From the NCBI RefSeq assembly GCF_016908145.1, contig NZ_JAFBDI010000004.1, positions 20,834-84,833 of the forward strand: a stretch of DNA of 64,000 nucleotides. Reading direction: 5' to 3'. This document shows, piece by piece, positions 63,718 through 64,000 of this stretch. The translations under genes and the position numbers were made by a program. The first letter of the stretch is position 1. The number at the start of each line of letters is the position of its first letter. The stretch is from Marinitoga litoralis (GTDB lineage: Bacteria; Thermotogota; Thermotogae; Petrotogales; Petrotogaceae). Under the pieces are notes generated by a model. That model was not told the origin of the DNA, did no database searches, and saw only the letters and a program-made list of their open reading frames with translations.

Positions 63718-64000
63718 GACTGTTGACAAACCCCCGCTTCTAGTAGTAAAATTAGACTAGAAGCGGGTTTTATTCATTTTGTTGGCATTTTTTAGAAAAG
63801 ATGGAGGGATAAGAAATGCTTACAATAAGGAAAGAACATAAAAGGAATCAATATGAAATGATGATAACGATAGATGATTTAGTACCAGAGGATCATTTAG
63901 TAAGAAAAATAGATAAGGTAATAGATTTTAGTTTCATATATGATTTAGTAATAGATAAATATAGTTTAATAACAGGAAGGCCAAGTATAGATCCAGTAGT
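63718..64000 (+). mobile_element. IS1182-type insertion sequence, left end (runs off window)
   Basis: The left boundary is estimated near 63718, after the ecfT hairpin. It holds a consensus promoter (TTGACA 63723-63728, TAAAAT 63747-63752), a 12-bp stem (CCCGCTTCTAGT with its complement, 63733-63767) followed by TTTTATT, and the transposase start. The stem likely blocks transcription entering from outside. The exact end and any target duplication cannot be set without the right end. Confidence 0.65.
63816..64000 (+). CDS. IS1182-family transposase, N-terminal part (3' end outside window)
   Basis: Sixty-one residues are visible. MLTIRKEHKRNQ opens, then VPEDHLVRKIDKVIDFSFIY and GRPSIDPVV, the N-terminal DUF772-type signature of IS1182/IS5-group DDE transposases. 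GGAGGG lies 11 bases before ATG 63816. Frame is open to the window edge; whether the rest is intact cannot be judged. Confidence 0.82.
   Translation, partial: MLTIRKEHKRNQYEMMITIDDLVPEDHLVRKIDKVIDFSFIYDLVIDKYSLITGRPSIDPV

Noticed and set aside
1..64000. CRISPR arrays, prophage or integrated plasmid
   Set aside because: No regular direct-repeat/spacer pattern, phage structural gene or replication/mobilisation gene was seen on reading both strands.

Overview
The window looks like chromosome of a very AT-rich (roughly 70 percent A+T by eye) anaerobic heterotroph of the Thermotogae, most likely the Petrotogaceae/Marinitoga group. This is inferred from codon and residue bias, the many sugar and peptide ABC importers, a signal-peptide beta-barrel protein that would fit a toga outer membrane, Fe-S serine dehydratase, a type of AAA/PD-(D/E)XK gene common in that group, and IS605- and IS1182-type insertion sequences. 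No rRNA, confident tRNA, CRISPR array or prophage was seen.

Layout. 1-5.4 kb: the 3' part of an RND/MMPL exporter, a patatin-like lipase, serine dehydratase (sdaAB-sdaAA, minus strand) and nadE. 5.4-25.06 kb: a large chemosensory region. An HD-GYP gene converges on a minus-strand operon of CheX-like phosphatase, histidine kinase and response regulator. A 14-gene plus-strand operon then runs from 9.3 to 25.03 kb with gaps of 34 bp or less, and many genes overlap: HEAT, CheR, CheY, CheA, ParA-like ATPase, a small ParB-tip/TPR protein, a lidless Hsp70, a soluble receptor with two signalling tips, a triple-CheW protein, CheB, HD-GYP, receiver, GAF/pseudokinase and HD-GYP-like/PilZ. 25.06-33.5 kb, minus strand: a sugar ABC importer with a LacI-type operator and a decayed tnpB between its genes, then beta-barrel, galT, glgA, MBL hydrolase and CBS-ACT. 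33.6-36 kb: degV, rarA and rqcP. 36-42.9 kb: a five-gene peptide/oligosaccharide (Opp-type) importer behind a perfect-consensus promoter. 43-45 kb: hpf, a ferritin-like/VIT1 protein and a MocA-like transferase. 45-50 kb: a binding protein, a fused double permease, a SIR2-domain protein and an unexplained 64-nt structured element. 50-57.1 kb: adenine deaminase, a BMP-family nucleoside importer and bioY. 57.2-58.7 kb: an AAA/PD-(D/E)XK protein. 58.8-62.5 kb: pabABC and a nucleoside hydrolase, behind an attenuator-like leader. 62.5-64 kb: a 59-aa coiled-coil gene, ecfT and the start of an IS1182-type element that runs off the end.

The strongest candidate for an undescribed system is the chemosensory operon. 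Its only receptor has no membrane segment, it carries a ParA-like ATPase with an apparent ParB-tip partner that could position a cytoplasmic array, it includes an unusual Hsp70, and its likely outputs are HD-GYP and PilZ (cyclic-di-GMP) proteins; no flagellar gene is visible in the window. The plausible reading, by inference, is a cytoplasmic sensory array that sets cyclic-di-GMP level rather than, or in addition to, swimming direction.
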